From positions 62,001 through 126,000 of the forward strand of contig NZ_LZIF01000063.1 in assembly GCF_001667145.1 (NCBI RefSeq): a stretch of DNA of 64,000 nucleotides, read 5' to 3'. This document shows, piece by piece, positions 7,695-16,439 of this stretch. Both the position numbers and the translations under genes were made by a program. The first letter of the stretch is position 1, and every line of letters starts with the position of its first letter. The DNA is from Mycobacterium sp. 852002-51971_SCH5477799-a. GTDB lineage: Bacteria; Actinomycetota; Actinomycetes; Mycobacteriales; Mycobacteriaceae. The notes beneath the pieces are model-generated. The model saw only the letters and a list, made by a program, of their open reading frames with translations, made no database searches and was not told the DNA's origin.

Positions 7695-8876
7695 ATGCTG
7701 CACACCGTCGCGATCCGTGGGTATCGCTCGCTGCGCGAGGTGATCCTGCCCCTGGGTCGGCTATCGGTGATCACCGGCGCCAACGGCGCCGGCAAATCCT
7801 CGCTGTATCGCGCGCTGCGCTTGCTTGCCGACTGCGGCCGCGGCGAGGTCATCGGTTCGCTGGCACGCGAGGGTGGGCTGCAATCGGTGCTGTGGGCCGG
7901 TCCCGAGCAGCTGGCCGGCGCCCGACGCACCGGGAAGACCGAGGGCACCGTGCGCACCCGCCGCGTATCTCTCGAATTAGGCTTCACCGCAGACGATTTC
8001 GGCTATCTGGTGGATTTGGGTATCCCGCAGTCGGCCGGCAAGTCGGTGTTCGCCCGCGATCCGGAGATCAAGCGGGAAGTGTTGTTCGCCGGCCCCATGC
8101 TGCGGCCCAGTACGACGCTGGTGCGCCGGTCGCGAGTCTTCACCGAGGCCAGCGCGGATTCCGGCAGCGGTTTCGACGAGTTGTCCCGATCCCTGCCGTC
8201 GTACCACAGCGTGCTCGCCGAATACGCCCACCCCCATGCGCTTCCCGAGCTCGCGGCCGTGCGAGAACGCCTGCGCGGCTGGCGGTTCTACGACGGCTTC
8301 CGGGTCGACGCGGGTGCGCCCGCGCGACATCCGCAGGTGGGCACCCGCACCCCGGTGCTCTCCGACGACGGCAGCGACCTGGCGGCCGCGATCCAGACGA
8401 TCCTCGAGTCGGGGTTCGACGACCTCAACCGCACCGTCGTCGACGCATTCGACGGCGCCACCGTCTCGGTCGCCATCCATGACGGATTGTTCGACCTCCA
8501 ACTGCGACAGCGCGGCATGCTGCGCGCGTTGCGTTCGGCCGAATTATCCGACGGCACACTACGTTTCCTGCTCTGGGCCGCCGCCCTGCTGAGCCCGCAA
8601 CCACCCTCGCTGATGGTGCTCAACGAACCGGAGACCTCGCTGCACCCCGACCTGGTCGCCCCGCTGGCATCGCTGATCCGCACCACCGCCGCCAAGGCGC
8701 AAGTCGTGGTGGTAACCCATTCCCGGAAGCTGCTCGACTTTTTGGATACGGTTCCGATGAGCGGGGGCTCCGACGGCGACGCCGTCGAGATCGAGCTGTA
8801 CAAGGACTGGGGCGAAACACGCATCAGCGGTCAGACTTTGATGACCACGCCCCGCTGGGATTGGGGCACTCGCTAG
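7695..8876 (+). CDS. AAA/ABC-type ATPase of the RecF/SMC-like class
   Basis: Soluble ATPase of about 393 aa starting at ATG 7695 (MLHTVAIRGYRSLREV, the usual RecF/SMC-like opening); an upstream in-frame start at 7671 is possible. Walker A is GANGAGKSS, the ABC-signature-like motif is LSDGT, Walker B and D-loop are LMVLNEPETSLHP, and the switch histidine is in VVVTHS. Between the halves is an insert of about 200 aa in place of the long coiled coil of true SMC proteins. No TOPRIM domain is visible, so it is not an OLD nuclease. A role in DNA handling or defence is possible but not shown; no nuclease gene is next to it. Confidence 0.82.
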   Translation: MLHTVAIRGYRSLREVILPLGRLSVITGANGAGKSSLYRALRLLADCGRGEVIGSLAREGGLQSVLWAGPEQLAGARRTGKTEGTVRTRRVSLELGFTADDFGYLVDLGIPQSAGKSVFARDPEIKREVLFAGPMLRPSTTLVRRSRVFTEASADSGSGFDELSRSLPSYHSVLAEYAHPHALPELAAVRERLRGWRFYDGFRVDAGAPARHPQVGTRTPVLSDDGSDLAAAIQTILESGFDDLNRTVVDAFDGATVSVAIHDGLFDLQLRQRGMLRALRSAELSDGTLRFLLWAAALLSPQPPSLMVLNEPETSLHPDLVAPLASLIRTTAAKAQVVVVTHSRKLLDFLDTVPMSGGSDGDAVEIELYKDWGETRISGQTLMTTPRWDWGTR

Positions 8877-9003
8877 TCGCTCGTGCTTCGCCGGCGCCCT
8901 GAACGCAATCGCCGCCCGTCACGTGTGCCACCTGGTGACTCCGCCCGGCGTGTCGCCGCCGTGGCTGCACACCCAACGCCCGGGATGCACTCTCAACCAG
9001 ATA

Positions 9004-9035
9004 TTGCCCGCCAGGCAATCTTGCCCGTTAGGCAA
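9004..9035. promoter_or_regulatory. Tandem palindromic operator for the TetR regulator
   Basis: Two 15-bp palindromes of the form TTGCC-N5-GGCAA stand at 9004-9018 and 9021-9035, centre to centre 17 bp, ending 21 bp before the ATG of the TetR gene. Arms are perfect in both. Their place and spacing fit cooperative binding of two TetR dimers that repress this operon. Confidence 0.72.
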
Positions 9036-9056
9036 GTTTAGCGTAGGTTCGTCGCC

Positions 9057-9689
9057 ATGACCGGGCTCCGTGAGCGCAAGAAGGCCGACACCCGGCGCGC
9101 GCTCAGCGATGCCACATTGCGGCTGGCATTCGAACGCGGCCTGGAAAACGTGACGCGCGAAGACGTCGCGAACATGGCGGGCGTCTCACTGCGCACCTTC
9201 AACAACTACTTCAGCGGCAAGTACGAAGCGCTCGCCTACCGGCAAGCCGAACGTGTGCGGCGCAGCGTGGCCGTGCTGCGACAGCGCCCCGCCGACGAAC
9301 CGTTGTGGACGGCGCTCACCCATGCTGTGCTGGAACCCTTGGAAGCGGACTTCGGCGATGTGTACGGCGAGGAGAACCGCGCGCCCAGCCGCCAGGAGCT
9401 TGTCGAGGTCCGAAAGCTGGTAATGCACCCACAAGTGCGGAATTCGTTGCCACACAACCTATTCGACGAGTTACTTCAGGTGATCGCCGAACGTACCGGG
9501 ACCGACCCCGACCGCGACCTGTACCCGCGATTGGTGATGTCCGTCGTACGCGCCGTCGGCGATGCCGCCGCCGACGCCTATGTGCGGGCCGATCCGCCGG
9601 TGGCCATCACCGCACTGATCCGCGAGGGCTTCGCCACCGTCAGCGCTGGGTTACCGGAGCCTCCGAGAAAGAAGGCACGCCATGACTGA
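9057..9689 (+). CDS. TetR-family repressor of a monooxygenase operon
   Basis: Protein of 210 aa. The N-terminal helix-turn-helix (TREDVANMAGVSLRTFNNYF, residues about 33-52) is typical of TetR regulators; the remainder is a helical ligand-binding domain. The stop overlaps the start of the flavin monooxygenase gene by 8 bp, so the two are translated from one message. The double palindrome at 9004-9035 directly upstream is the probable operator, implying autorepression with release by a small, perhaps aromatic, ligand that is also the monooxygenase substrate. Confidence 0.92.
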   Translation: MTGLRERKKADTRRALSDATLRLAFERGLENVTREDVANMAGVSLRTFNNYFSGKYEALAYRQAERVRRSVAVLRQRPADEPLWTALTHAVLEPLEADFGDVYGEENRAPSRQELVEVRKLVMHPQVRNSLPHNLFDELLQVIAERTGTDPDRDLYPRLVMSVVRAVGDAAADAYVRADPPVAITALIREGFATVSAGLPEPPRKKARHD

Positions 9690-11205
9690 CGAACATTCCG
9701 ACGTCGTCATCGCCGGCGCCGGACCCAACGGGCTGCTGCTGGCGTGCGAGCTGGCACTGACCGGTATCAGGCCGGTCGTCCTCGACGTCCTCCCCGGACC
9801 CAGCGCCGAGCCGAAAGCCAACGGCATTATCGGACAGATCATCCGACTGCTCGACATGCGAGGGCTGTATCGGACCTTCACCGGTGACGACGCACCACCA
9901 CGCCCAAACCCCGGATGGATTTTCGCGGCCATGGGATTGAACTTCTCCGAGGTGACCGACAACCCGATGTACGTGTTGGCCATGCAGCAGCCCCGGCTGG
10001 TGCGGCTGCTGGAAAAACGGGCTCGCGACCTCGGGGTTGATCTGCGATGGGGCCATGGACTCGCCGACATCGAACAGAACGCGGAATCGGTTGCGCTGAC
10101 CGTCTCGTCGCCCGAGCGCGAGTACACCATTGCCGCCGGCTATGCCGTCGGCGCCGACGGTGGCCGCAGCCTGGTCCGCAAGAGACTCGGCATTGACTTT
10201 CCCGGCTTCACATCGCCAATGGTCGCCCGACTGGCTCATGTGCATATGCCCGACGAGCTCCACCGGCCCTACAGCCAAATCGAGATTCCGGGATTCGGAC
10301 TGCTTCCCTTCGGCCACAGCCGCTTTGACCGGGGCGGGATCATCTACGCCGAATTCGAGCCGGGCCGGTCGCTGCTTGGGACCATTGAGTTCGGCCCACC
10401 GGTCCCCGACGTTCCAATGAATCTGACCGAACTCCGCGACAGCGCACGGCGCATTCTCGGCGTCGACATCCCGTTCGAGGAGCCGAAAGACACAGGGCCG
10501 CACGCCCTTCGCCGGATCAACGGACAAAACACCCGGCACGCGGAGCGCTACCGCGACGGCCGAGTCTTACTGCTCGGCGACGCCGCGCACGTGCATAGCC
10601 CGCTGGGCGGTCCAGGTTTGAATCTGGGTCTACAAGACACCATGAACCTGGGCTGGAAGCTGGCGGCCGAGGTCAACGGCACGGCCCCGTCCGGATTGCT
10701 CGACACCTACCAGTCCGAGCGTCACCCGGTGGGTCAGCGCGTGATGATGCACTCGCTGGCGCAGCTCGCCCTCATGGCGCCGGGACCCGAAGTCGCCGCA
10801 CTCCGAACACTGTTGGGCGAGCTCCTCACCTTCCCCGACGCGCAAACACACATGGCAGCGCTGCTGGCCGGTGCCGACGTGCGGTACGACGTGGGCGACG
10901 ACCACCCGCTGTCGGGCTGGCTCGTGCCCGACCTGACGCTGGATGACGGTCGACGGGTCGCCGAGCTGCTCCACGATGGCCGCGCGGTTCTGCTCGACTT
11001 CGGCGGCGGCTTCGCGAACACGGCGCGTGGCTGGGCCGATCGGGTCGACTCAGTCACCGCGAGCGTCGCTGACGAACCCGCCGCGGCGCTGCTAATCCGC
11101 CCCGACGGCTACGTCGCCTGGGCAGCTGACGCATTCGGGCCTGCCGAAGAGGTTGCCCTGAAGGGAGCGCTACAGCGCTGGTTCGGACCGCAGACGGACG
11201 GATGA
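9682..11205 (+). CDS. FAD-dependent aromatic monooxygenase (PHBH/rifampicin-monooxygenase-like)
   Basis: Class A flavoprotein monooxygenase of 507 aa. The FAD dinucleotide motif GAGPNGLLLACELA lies near the N-terminus, the central DG motif is AVGADGGRSLVRK, and the second FAD motif is LLGDAAHVHSPLGGPGLNLG. The C-terminal 130 residues are the thioredoxin-like domain (LLDFGGGFANTARGW) found in phenol-hydroxylase and Rox-type enzymes. It hydroxylates aromatic or polyketide substrates with NAD(P)H and O2. Coupling to a TetR repressor suggests induction by its substrate, for example a xenobiotic or antibiotic; the substrate itself cannot be read from sequence. Confidence 0.88.
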   Translation: MTDEHSDVVIAGAGPNGLLLACELALTGIRPVVLDVLPGPSAEPKANGIIGQIIRLLDMRGLYRTFTGDDAPPRPNPGWIFAAMGLNFSEVTDNPMYVLAMQQPRLVRLLEKRARDLGVDLRWGHGLADIEQNAESVALTVSSPEREYTIAAGYAVGADGGRSLVRKRLGIDFPGFTSPMVARLAHVHMPDELHRPYSQIEIPGFGLLPFGHSRFDRGGIIYAEFEPGRSLLGTIEFGPPVPDVPMNLTELRDSARRILGVDIPFEEPKDTGPHALRRINGQNTRHAERYRDGRVLLLGDAAHVHSPLGGPGLNLGLQDTMNLGWKLAAEVNGTAPSGLLDTYQSERHPVGQRVMMHSLAQLALMAPGPEVAALRTLLGELLTFPDAQTHMAALLAGADVRYDVGDDHPLSGWLVPDLTLDDGRRVAELLHDGRAVLLDFGGGFANTARGWADRVDSVTASVADEPAAALLIRPDGYVAWAADAFGPAEEVALKGALQRWFGPQTDG

Positions 11206-11294
11206 CGGGGCCGGCTAGCGAAGTTCACACAGAGTTCAGGCCGGCGTCGGTTCAGCATTGGTGAGTGCACACGCGCACCGCGTGTCCTCACGTT

Positions 11295-12440
11295 ATGCGC
11301 GTTGTACAGGTCGCCAATTTCTATGGCCCCCGCTCCGGGGGCCTCCGCACCGCGATCGACCGACTGGGCGCGGAATACTGCGCCGCCGGACACGAAGTCT
11401 TCTTGATCGTTCCCGGCCAGCACGCTGAGCATGCCCAGCTGTACACCGGCGTCGTGCGAATCACCCTGCCGGCCCGCCTGATTCCCTTGACCGGCGGCTA
11501 CCGTGCGGTGATGCCGGGCCCGGTCAAGGCGCTCCTGGCCGCGCTGCGACCCGACGCGTTGGAGGTTTCGGACCGCCTCACCCTGCGATCGCTGGGCCGA
11601 TGGGGCCGCGACTTCGGGGCCACGACGGTGATGATCTCCCATGAACGCTTGGACCGCCTTGTCGGACAGGTCTTTCCGCGCAGGGCCGCACAGAAGTTCG
11701 CCGACATGGCCAACGCGCGCACCGCCGCCAATTACGACACCGTCGTGTGCACCACCGGCTTCGCGCGCGAGGAATTCGACCGGATCGGCGCCGACAACAC
11801 CGTCACGGTTCCGCTGGGTGTTGACCTGCAGACCTTTCATCCGCGCCACCACTCTTATCGGGTACGCGAGCGGTGGGCCGCGCCGACGCAGATGCTGCTG
11901 GTTCACTGTGGGCGGCTGTCGGTGGAAAAGCGTGTCGACCGCAGCATCGACGCACTGGGCAAGCTGTGCCGCGCCGGTGTCGACGCGCGGCTGGTGGTCG
12001 TGGGCGAGGGTCCATTGCGGTCCAGACTGGAGCGACAGGCCGCGCGACTACCGGTCGACTTCACCGGCTTCGTCTCCGACCGCAACGCCGTTGCGCAGCT
12101 GCTGGCGTCGGCCGATGTAACCCTTGCGCCTGGGCCGCACGAGACTTTTGGGCTGGCCGCGCTGGAATCGCTGGCGTGCGGAACCCCCGCCGTGGTCTCA
12201 CGCACGTCGGCGCTCAACGAGATCATCACCCCGGACAGCGGCGCTTCGGCCGACAACGACCCGGCCGCCATCGCAAAAGCAGTCAGCGCCATCGTCAATC
12301 GGCCCGAGCGGCAACGACGCATCTCCGCACGACGCCGCGCCGAGGACTTCACCTGGCACCGCGCCGCGGTCGGGATGCTGGCCTCCTTGGGTGCACCGGC
12401 CCTCGACGACCCGCGCCGCGATTCCGAACAGACCGCATAG
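11295..12440 (+). CDS. pimC: GT4 glycosyltransferase, phosphatidylinositol mannosyltransferase PimC
   Basis: With the ATG at 11295 (MRVVQVANFYGPRSGGLRTA) the protein has 381 aa and matches, nearly end to end in my memory, PimC of M. tuberculosis CDC1551 (MT1800). That enzyme adds a mannose in phosphatidylinositol-mannoside synthesis. GT4 landmarks are the N-terminal glycine-rich loop, SHERLDR, the GRLSVEK motif at the start of the second Rossmann domain, and the donor-binding PGPHETFGLAALESLACG. H37Rv lacks this gene because of the RvD2 deletion, and other mycobacteria use it variably. An in-frame GTG at 11265 would add ten residues not found in the family. Confidence 0.88.
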   Translation: MRVVQVANFYGPRSGGLRTAIDRLGAEYCAAGHEVFLIVPGQHAEHAQLYTGVVRITLPARLIPLTGGYRAVMPGPVKALLAALRPDALEVSDRLTLRSLGRWGRDFGATTVMISHERLDRLVGQVFPRRAAQKFADMANARTAANYDTVVCTTGFAREEFDRIGADNTVTVPLGVDLQTFHPRHHSYRVRERWAAPTQMLLVHCGRLSVEKRVDRSIDALGKLCRAGVDARLVVVGEGPLRSRLERQAARLPVDFTGFVSDRNAVAQLLASADVTLAPGPHETFGLAALESLACGTPAVVSRTSALNEIITPDSGASADNDPAAIAKAVSAIVNRPERQRRISARRRAEDFTWHRAAVGMLASLGAPALDDPRRDSEQTA

Positions 12441-12460
12441 CGGTCAGAAGTCCGAGGCCG

Positions 12461-12476
12461 CCACGCCCCGGCGTGG
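12461..12476 (+). terminator. Small hairpin after pimC
   Basis: CCACGC and GCGTGG pair perfectly around a 4-nt loop, 21 bp after the pimC stop. There is no T-run, so it would be at most a weak intrinsic terminator. Confidence 0.3.
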
Positions 12477-12568
12477 ACTGCCCTGTTAGGCATTGCCGCG
12501 ACCGGTCACGCCGTCGCGCATGACGGCGGTGCTGGCTAGGCTCGCTGCAGACCGACAAGGAGGAGCGG

Positions 12569-13423
12569 GTGGGAGCACGCAGTCAGGTACTGATCAGCGC
12601 CGCCGAGTTGGCGGACATCATTCAAGCCTGCGATCCGCTGACCATCCTGGACGTGCGATGGAGGATCGATGCTCCCGATGGGCGGGCGGCCTACCTAGAC
12701 GGGCACATCCCCGGCGCCGTGTACGTCTCGCTCGACGGTGACCTCAGCGACCACACGATCTCCGGCAGGGGCCGGCACCCGCTGCCGTCTGGACGCGACG
12801 TGCAGACCGCCGCGCGGCGCTGGGGAATCCGGCAGGACGCATTGGTCGTGGCGTACGACGACTGGAATCGCGCCGGTTCGGCACGCGCGTGGTGGGTGCT
12901 GACCGCGGCCGGGCTGGACAACGTGCGCATTCTGGACGGCGGCTTAGCCGCGTGGCGAACGGCCGGACGAAATCTCGAAACTGGGCCGGTCGATCCGACG
13001 CCCGGGAATGTGACTGTGCCGCACCAAGATCTGTATGCGGGAAGCCGGCGCACGCTGACGGCCGAGCGCGTCGCCGAAGACACTGTGACGCTGCTTGATG
13101 CGCGCGCACCGGAACGCTACCGCGGAGACGTCGAGCCTCTCGATCCCGTCGCCGGCCATATTCCCGGCGCGAAGAATCTTCCCAGCGGCTCGGTACTTGC
13201 GGCCGACGGCACCTTCCTCGACGACGACTCGCTGGCACAACTGTTGTCCGGTCGCGCGATCGAGCGCCACGACGCGGTGGCCGCCTACTGCGGCTCGGGC
13301 GTCACCGCAACGGTCACGATCGCCGCACTCGCCGCGATGGGACGCGAGGCCGCGTTGTATCCGGGGTCGTGGTCGGAATGGAGCTCGGATCCCGACCATC
13401 CGGTCCAACGCGGTGCCGAGTAG
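12569..13423 (+). CDS. sseB: Thiosulfate/3-mercaptopyruvate sulfurtransferase SseB (two rhodanese domains)
   Basis: Protein of 284 aa, the same length as M. tuberculosis SseB (Rv2291), with two rhodanese domains. The first has LDVRWRID, the catalytic loop position is in the second domain as AAYCGSGVTA with the persulfide cysteine, and SWSEWSSDP near the end is typical of actinobacterial TST proteins. It moves sulfane sulfur from thiosulfate or mercaptopyruvate to acceptors in the cytoplasm. The GTG start at 12569 follows AAGGAGG. Ends convergently 3 bp from the nucleosidase-like gene. Confidence 0.9.
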   Translation: MGARSQVLISAAELADIIQACDPLTILDVRWRIDAPDGRAAYLDGHIPGAVYVSLDGDLSDHTISGRGRHPLPSGRDVQTAARRWGIRQDALVVAYDDWNRAGSARAWWVLTAAGLDNVRILDGGLAAWRTAGRNLETGPVDPTPGNVTVPHQDLYAGSRRTLTAERVAEDTVTLLDARAPERYRGDVEPLDPVAGHIPGAKNLPSGSVLAADGTFLDDDSLAQLLSGRAIERHDAVAAYCGSGVTATVTIAALAAMGREAALYPGSWSEWSSDPDHPVQRGAE

Positions 13424-13426
13424 CGG

Positions 13427-14323
13427 TCATCGGGCGGTCCAACTCTGTAGGAAAGCGGCGGTTACCCGGGCGGCGTTCTGCGCCGCGATCCGCTTGTAGC
13501 GGAAGAACTGGAACGGAAAGCCCGGCAGGTGAAGCGGATCGCCGGGCCCGTCCGTGATGCCGCGGATGCCAATGAACGGGACACCGCGCGTGTCGACAAC
13601 GACCTGCGCGGCCGCGGTCTCCATATCCGTCGCGTCGAAGGCCGGGTCTGACGTCGATACGATATTCAGGTTGCTGATCAGGGCGTGTCTCAGCCAGGGG
13701 CGCGTCGCCCGGAAGAAGTTGCCGGAATACAGAGGTGAACGACCGGGCACGCTGCGGGGCTGGCAGCCAAAAACGCTGCCGCCGTGCGGGATGCACGGGA
13801 AAGCCACGCCGTTGTTGTTGTCATAGCTGCATCCGTCGCCGCCGGCGAACACTTGCGGCCGGTGCCGCAGTTTGATGCGCCCGGCAACGTTGTCCAATGC
13901 GACGCAGAGCTTCTCGGCGGTGGCCAGCATCCCGGGATCGACCGAATGAAATGTCGTGCCGCCGTCCAATGTCCACCGCGCCGGCACCGCCACATCCGCG
14001 ATGCTGGTGCGGCCGCCCCCGCCGGCGACGCCCGAAAAGACCACCGCACCAATCGTAATGGCGGACCCACTGCAGAAGCGGCCGAAGGCGGCCTCGGTGG
14101 TGTCGGTGGCGTTTCTCAGACCGATGCCGGTCATCGCCACGATCACCTTCGTGCCGACTATCGAGCCAAGGTAAAAGCGCCAGCGGTCAGCGACGACCTC
14201 CGGATCGGGATCGAGCGTAGTGTGTGACAACACCGCGTCGGCCTCGGCCGGGAAGGCGGACAACACCAGCGTGCGCCGTTCGCCGCGATTCGCACCACCA
14301 TCCACCGACACAGTAAACGCCAC
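13427..14323 (-). CDS. Nucleosidase/purine-phosphorylase-superfamily protein (Rv2293c-like)
   Basis: Protein of 298 aa of the MTA/SAH nucleosidase and purine-nucleoside-phosphorylase superfamily. The signs are VVFSGVAGG (ribose/base pocket), [14 protein letters not shown] (the ME-x-A segment with purine-contacting glutamate) and [11 protein letters not shown] cysteine-containing middle insert (residues about 165-210) is not typical of bacterial MTA nucleosidases. The N-terminus, which starts [20 protein letters not shown], is not a clear signal peptide. It corresponds in place to Rv2293c beside sseB. Possible role: cleavage of a nucleoside or sensing; substrate unknown. Confidence 0.78.
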   Translation of the reverse strand: MAFTVSVDGGANRGERRTLVLSAFPAEADAVLSHTTLDPDPEVVADRWRFYLGSIVGTKVIVAMTGIGLRNATDTTEAAFGRFCSGSAITIGAVVFSGVAGGGGRTSIADVAVPARWTLDGGTTFHSVDPGMLATAEKLCVALDNVAGRIKLRHRPQVFAGGDGCSYDNNNGVAFPCIPHGGSVFGCQPRSVPGRSPLYSGNFFRATRPWLRHALISNLNIVSTSDPAFDATDMETAAAQVVVDTRGVPFIGIRGITDGPGDPLHLPGFPFQFFRYKRIAAQNAARVTAAFLQSWTAR

Positions 14324-14463
14324 GGCGAGGACAACCCGGAAGGTCTCACACAGATGAAATCTGTTTCACGTGACAGGAAGTATGCGCAACCCCGGGCGGC
14401 CGGCCGTCGCCGAACGAATCCGTGCGCGGCCCGAAATATGCTCGCCCGCAAAGTGACTACGTC

Positions 14464-15246
14464 ATGACCGGCCGACTTGACGGCAAGGTCGCGATCATCA
14501 CCGGCGCCAGCACCGGCCTGGGACCGGTACTGGGCTCGGTGTTTGTCCGGGAAGGCGCCAAGGTGTTGCTGGCGGCACGGCGTGCGGAGTTGGTCCAGGC
14601 CGCCGCGAACGCGGCCGGGCCCGGCGCCATCGCGATGCGCGCCGATGTGACCGACGAGGACGACGTCGCGGCCATGGTGGGGCGGGCGGTCGACGAGTTC
14701 GGCCACGTCGACATCCTGTGCAACAACGCCGCCGCGCCCGGACAGGACCGCTGGATCTGGGAGCAGACGCTGGACAACTGGAACGCCACCATCGCCATCG
14801 ACGTCACCGCCGCGATGCTGTGCACCCGCGAGGTGCTCAACCAATCGATGCTGCAGCGCCGCCGCGGCGTCATCCTGAACTTCTCCTCCACGGTCAGCTA
14901 TGCCGGAATGGTCCGCAAATCTCACTACGTCACCGCCAAGGCGTCGTTGCGGGCGTTCACCAAAGCCGTCGCCCTCGAGGTCGGGCCGGACGGCATCCGG
15001 TGCAATTGCATTGTGCCCGGGGCCATCGACACCGAGCTGTGGCGCAACTGGGTGCAACGCACCGCGAACGAGCAAGGCGTCGACGCCAAAGCGGTTCGCG
15101 CCAGGCAGCTCAAAGGCGTTGCACTACAAGATATCTCCTCCCCCGATGACATCGCCAACTTGGCGCTGTTCCTCGCCAGCGACGAAAGCCGTACCATCAC
15201 AGGCCAATCGATCCCCGTCGATGCCGGGGGGTACATGCAGGGATGA
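14464..15246 (+). CDS. Short-chain dehydrogenase/reductase
   Basis: Classical SDR of 260 aa. The cofactor motif TGASTGLG is at residues 13-20, NNAA follows, and the catalytic set is S in NFSSTVSY with Y-x3-K as YVTAK; PGAIDTELW is the usual substrate-loop region. An aspartate in MRADVTDEDD fits adenine-ring binding. It oxidises or reduces a hydroxyl/keto group with NAD(H) or NADP(H). The ATG at 14464 gives the family's usual start. It lies 40 bp upstream of the EthD-like gene on the same strand and opens the accessory block. Confidence 0.9.
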   Translation: MTGRLDGKVAIITGASTGLGPVLGSVFVREGAKVLLAARRAELVQAAANAAGPGAIAMRADVTDEDDVAAMVGRAVDEFGHVDILCNNAAAPGQDRWIWEQTLDNWNATIAIDVTAAMLCTREVLNQSMLQRRRGVILNFSSTVSYAGMVRKSHYVTAKASLRAFTKAVALEVGPDGIRCNCIVPGAIDTELWRNWVQRTANEQGVDAKAVRARQLKGVALQDISSPDDIANLALFLASDESRTITGQSIPVDAGGYMQG

Positions 15247-15286
15247 GCGGACACGCCAAACTTCGTCCCCCCTCCGGCGGTGGCAC

Positions 15287-16018
15287 GTGATACGGGTCAG
15301 GGCGGGCATATTCAGCCTCACCGCCGCGCCGCCCGATGACGACGACGGCAGCTATCTGCGCTGGCACCTGCTGGATCACATGCCCGAGCAATACCAGCTG
15401 CCGGGCATCGTGCACGGGTTGCGCTGGATCGCCGACGGCGATTACCCCGATCACCGCCTGGCGGCCAACGGACCCCTGGGCGACATCGGCAACGCGGTGC
15501 ACTACCTGGTCGGTGATCCCGTCGAGCAGACCTTCGACGACTTCGTCACCCTCGGCCGCGCGTTGCGCGACAATGGTCGCTTCCCGGTCGTGCGACCGTC
15601 GCTGCAAGTGGCCGGCCTGCGCCTGCTGCAGTGGCAATCCTCACCACACGCAATGGTGTCGCCCCAGGTGGTGCCGTTTCGGCCGCACCGCGGCATCGTG
15701 CTGATCGTCGAAGAGCCCACGGAGGGCCGGCCGGTCGACTGGCTGCAGTGGTTGCACGCCGAGCACTACCCTGCCCTGCTCGCGACACCGGGCACGGCCG
15801 GCGCGTGGACCTTCGGTTCCAGCGCCGGATGGAGCCACATGCCCCGCGGCTGGCGGACCGATCACCAGTACCTCACCGTCGTCTACCTCGACGCGGATCC
15901 GCTGGCCACCATCGGTGCGCTGGCCCCCATCATCGAAGAGCGTTGGCGATCAACGGCGGTGCGCCCCGTATTCGCCGGCCCGCTGCGCAGCATGATCAGT
16001 TGGGAAGCCTGGCCGTAG
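15287..16018 (+). CDS. Conserved hypothetical protein, possibly EthD-like ferredoxin-fold
   Basis: About 243 aa from GTG 15287. It shows two similar halves, each with a pattern like Y-x-R/Q-W-L-x-x-H/E-H (YLRWHLLDHMPEQYQLPGI near residue 20 and WLQWLHAEHYPALLATPG in the second half), which recalls EthD-type dimeric alpha/beta-barrel proteins. No catalytic motif is certain. Its place right after an SDR suggests a role in the same small catabolic or modifying pathway. The start is uncertain because no clear ribosome-binding site is present. Confidence 0.65.
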   Translation: MIRVRAGIFSLTAAPPDDDDGSYLRWHLLDHMPEQYQLPGIVHGLRWIADGDYPDHRLAANGPLGDIGNAVHYLVGDPVEQTFDDFVTLGRALRDNGRFPVVRPSLQVAGLRLLQWQSSPHAMVSPQVVPFRPHRGIVLIVEEPTEGRPVDWLQWLHAEHYPALLATPGTAGAWTFGSSAGWSHMPRGWRTDHQYLTVVYLDADPLATIGALAPIIEERWRSTAVRPVFAGPLRSMISWEAWP

Positions 16019-16032
16019 ACTTTGACCGCTAC

Positions 16033-16437
16033 CTATGATCCGCAGCAGGTGGACTCGGCGGGTCCGAACGTCTCGGAATCGGCCTTCACCGTGTAGATCT
16101 CCCAACGTTCACCGCCCGGACCACTGACCCACACTTTGTCCTGCGTGGCGAAACAACACGTCGTGTCGATCTCTTCGTCGGTCAGCAGACCGACCCCGGC
16201 GAGCCGTTGGCTTGCGCTATGCACTCTGTCGCTGGAGGTGACCTCGACGCCGAGGTGGTTGAGGGTGCCGCCGTGGCCGGGGTTCTCCAGCAGGACCAAT
16301 TTCAGCGGCGACTGGTCGACGATGAAATTGGCGTAGCCGGGTTTGACCTTGGCCGGTTCGACATTGAAAAGCCTGGTGTAGAACGTGATTGCCTCGTCGA
16401 GATTGTCGACGTTGAGGGCCAGTTGAACACGCGACAT
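16033..16437 (-). CDS. arsI: ArsI/CadI-type VOC dioxygenase
   Basis: VOC-fold protein of 134 aa (MSRVQLALNVDNLDEAITFY) matching the ArsI/CadI family (M. tuberculosis CadI, Rv2641). ArsI cleaves the C-As bond of trivalent organoarsenicals with Fe(II) and O2; the vicinal cysteine pair in DTTCCFATQDKVWV and the C-terminal STCC bind As(III). It starts 2 bp after the stop of the acr3-arsC gene and closes the arsR operon. The original CadI name reflects cadmium induction; the activity is by family. Confidence 0.88.
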   Translation of the reverse strand: MSRVQLALNVDNLDEAITFYTRLFNVEPAKVKPGYANFIVDQSPLKLVLLENPGHGGTLNHLGVEVTSSDRVHSASQRLAGVGLLTDEEIDTTCCFATQDKVWVSGPGGERWEIYTVKADSETFGPAESTCCGS

Positions 16438-16439
16438 GG

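Noticed and set aside
6147..7703. A 518-codon open frame antisense to the Na+/H+ antiporter gene
   Set aside because: Composition is His/Gln/Asp-rich as expected from the reverse of a GC-rich membrane-protein gene; no domain and no ribosome-binding site.
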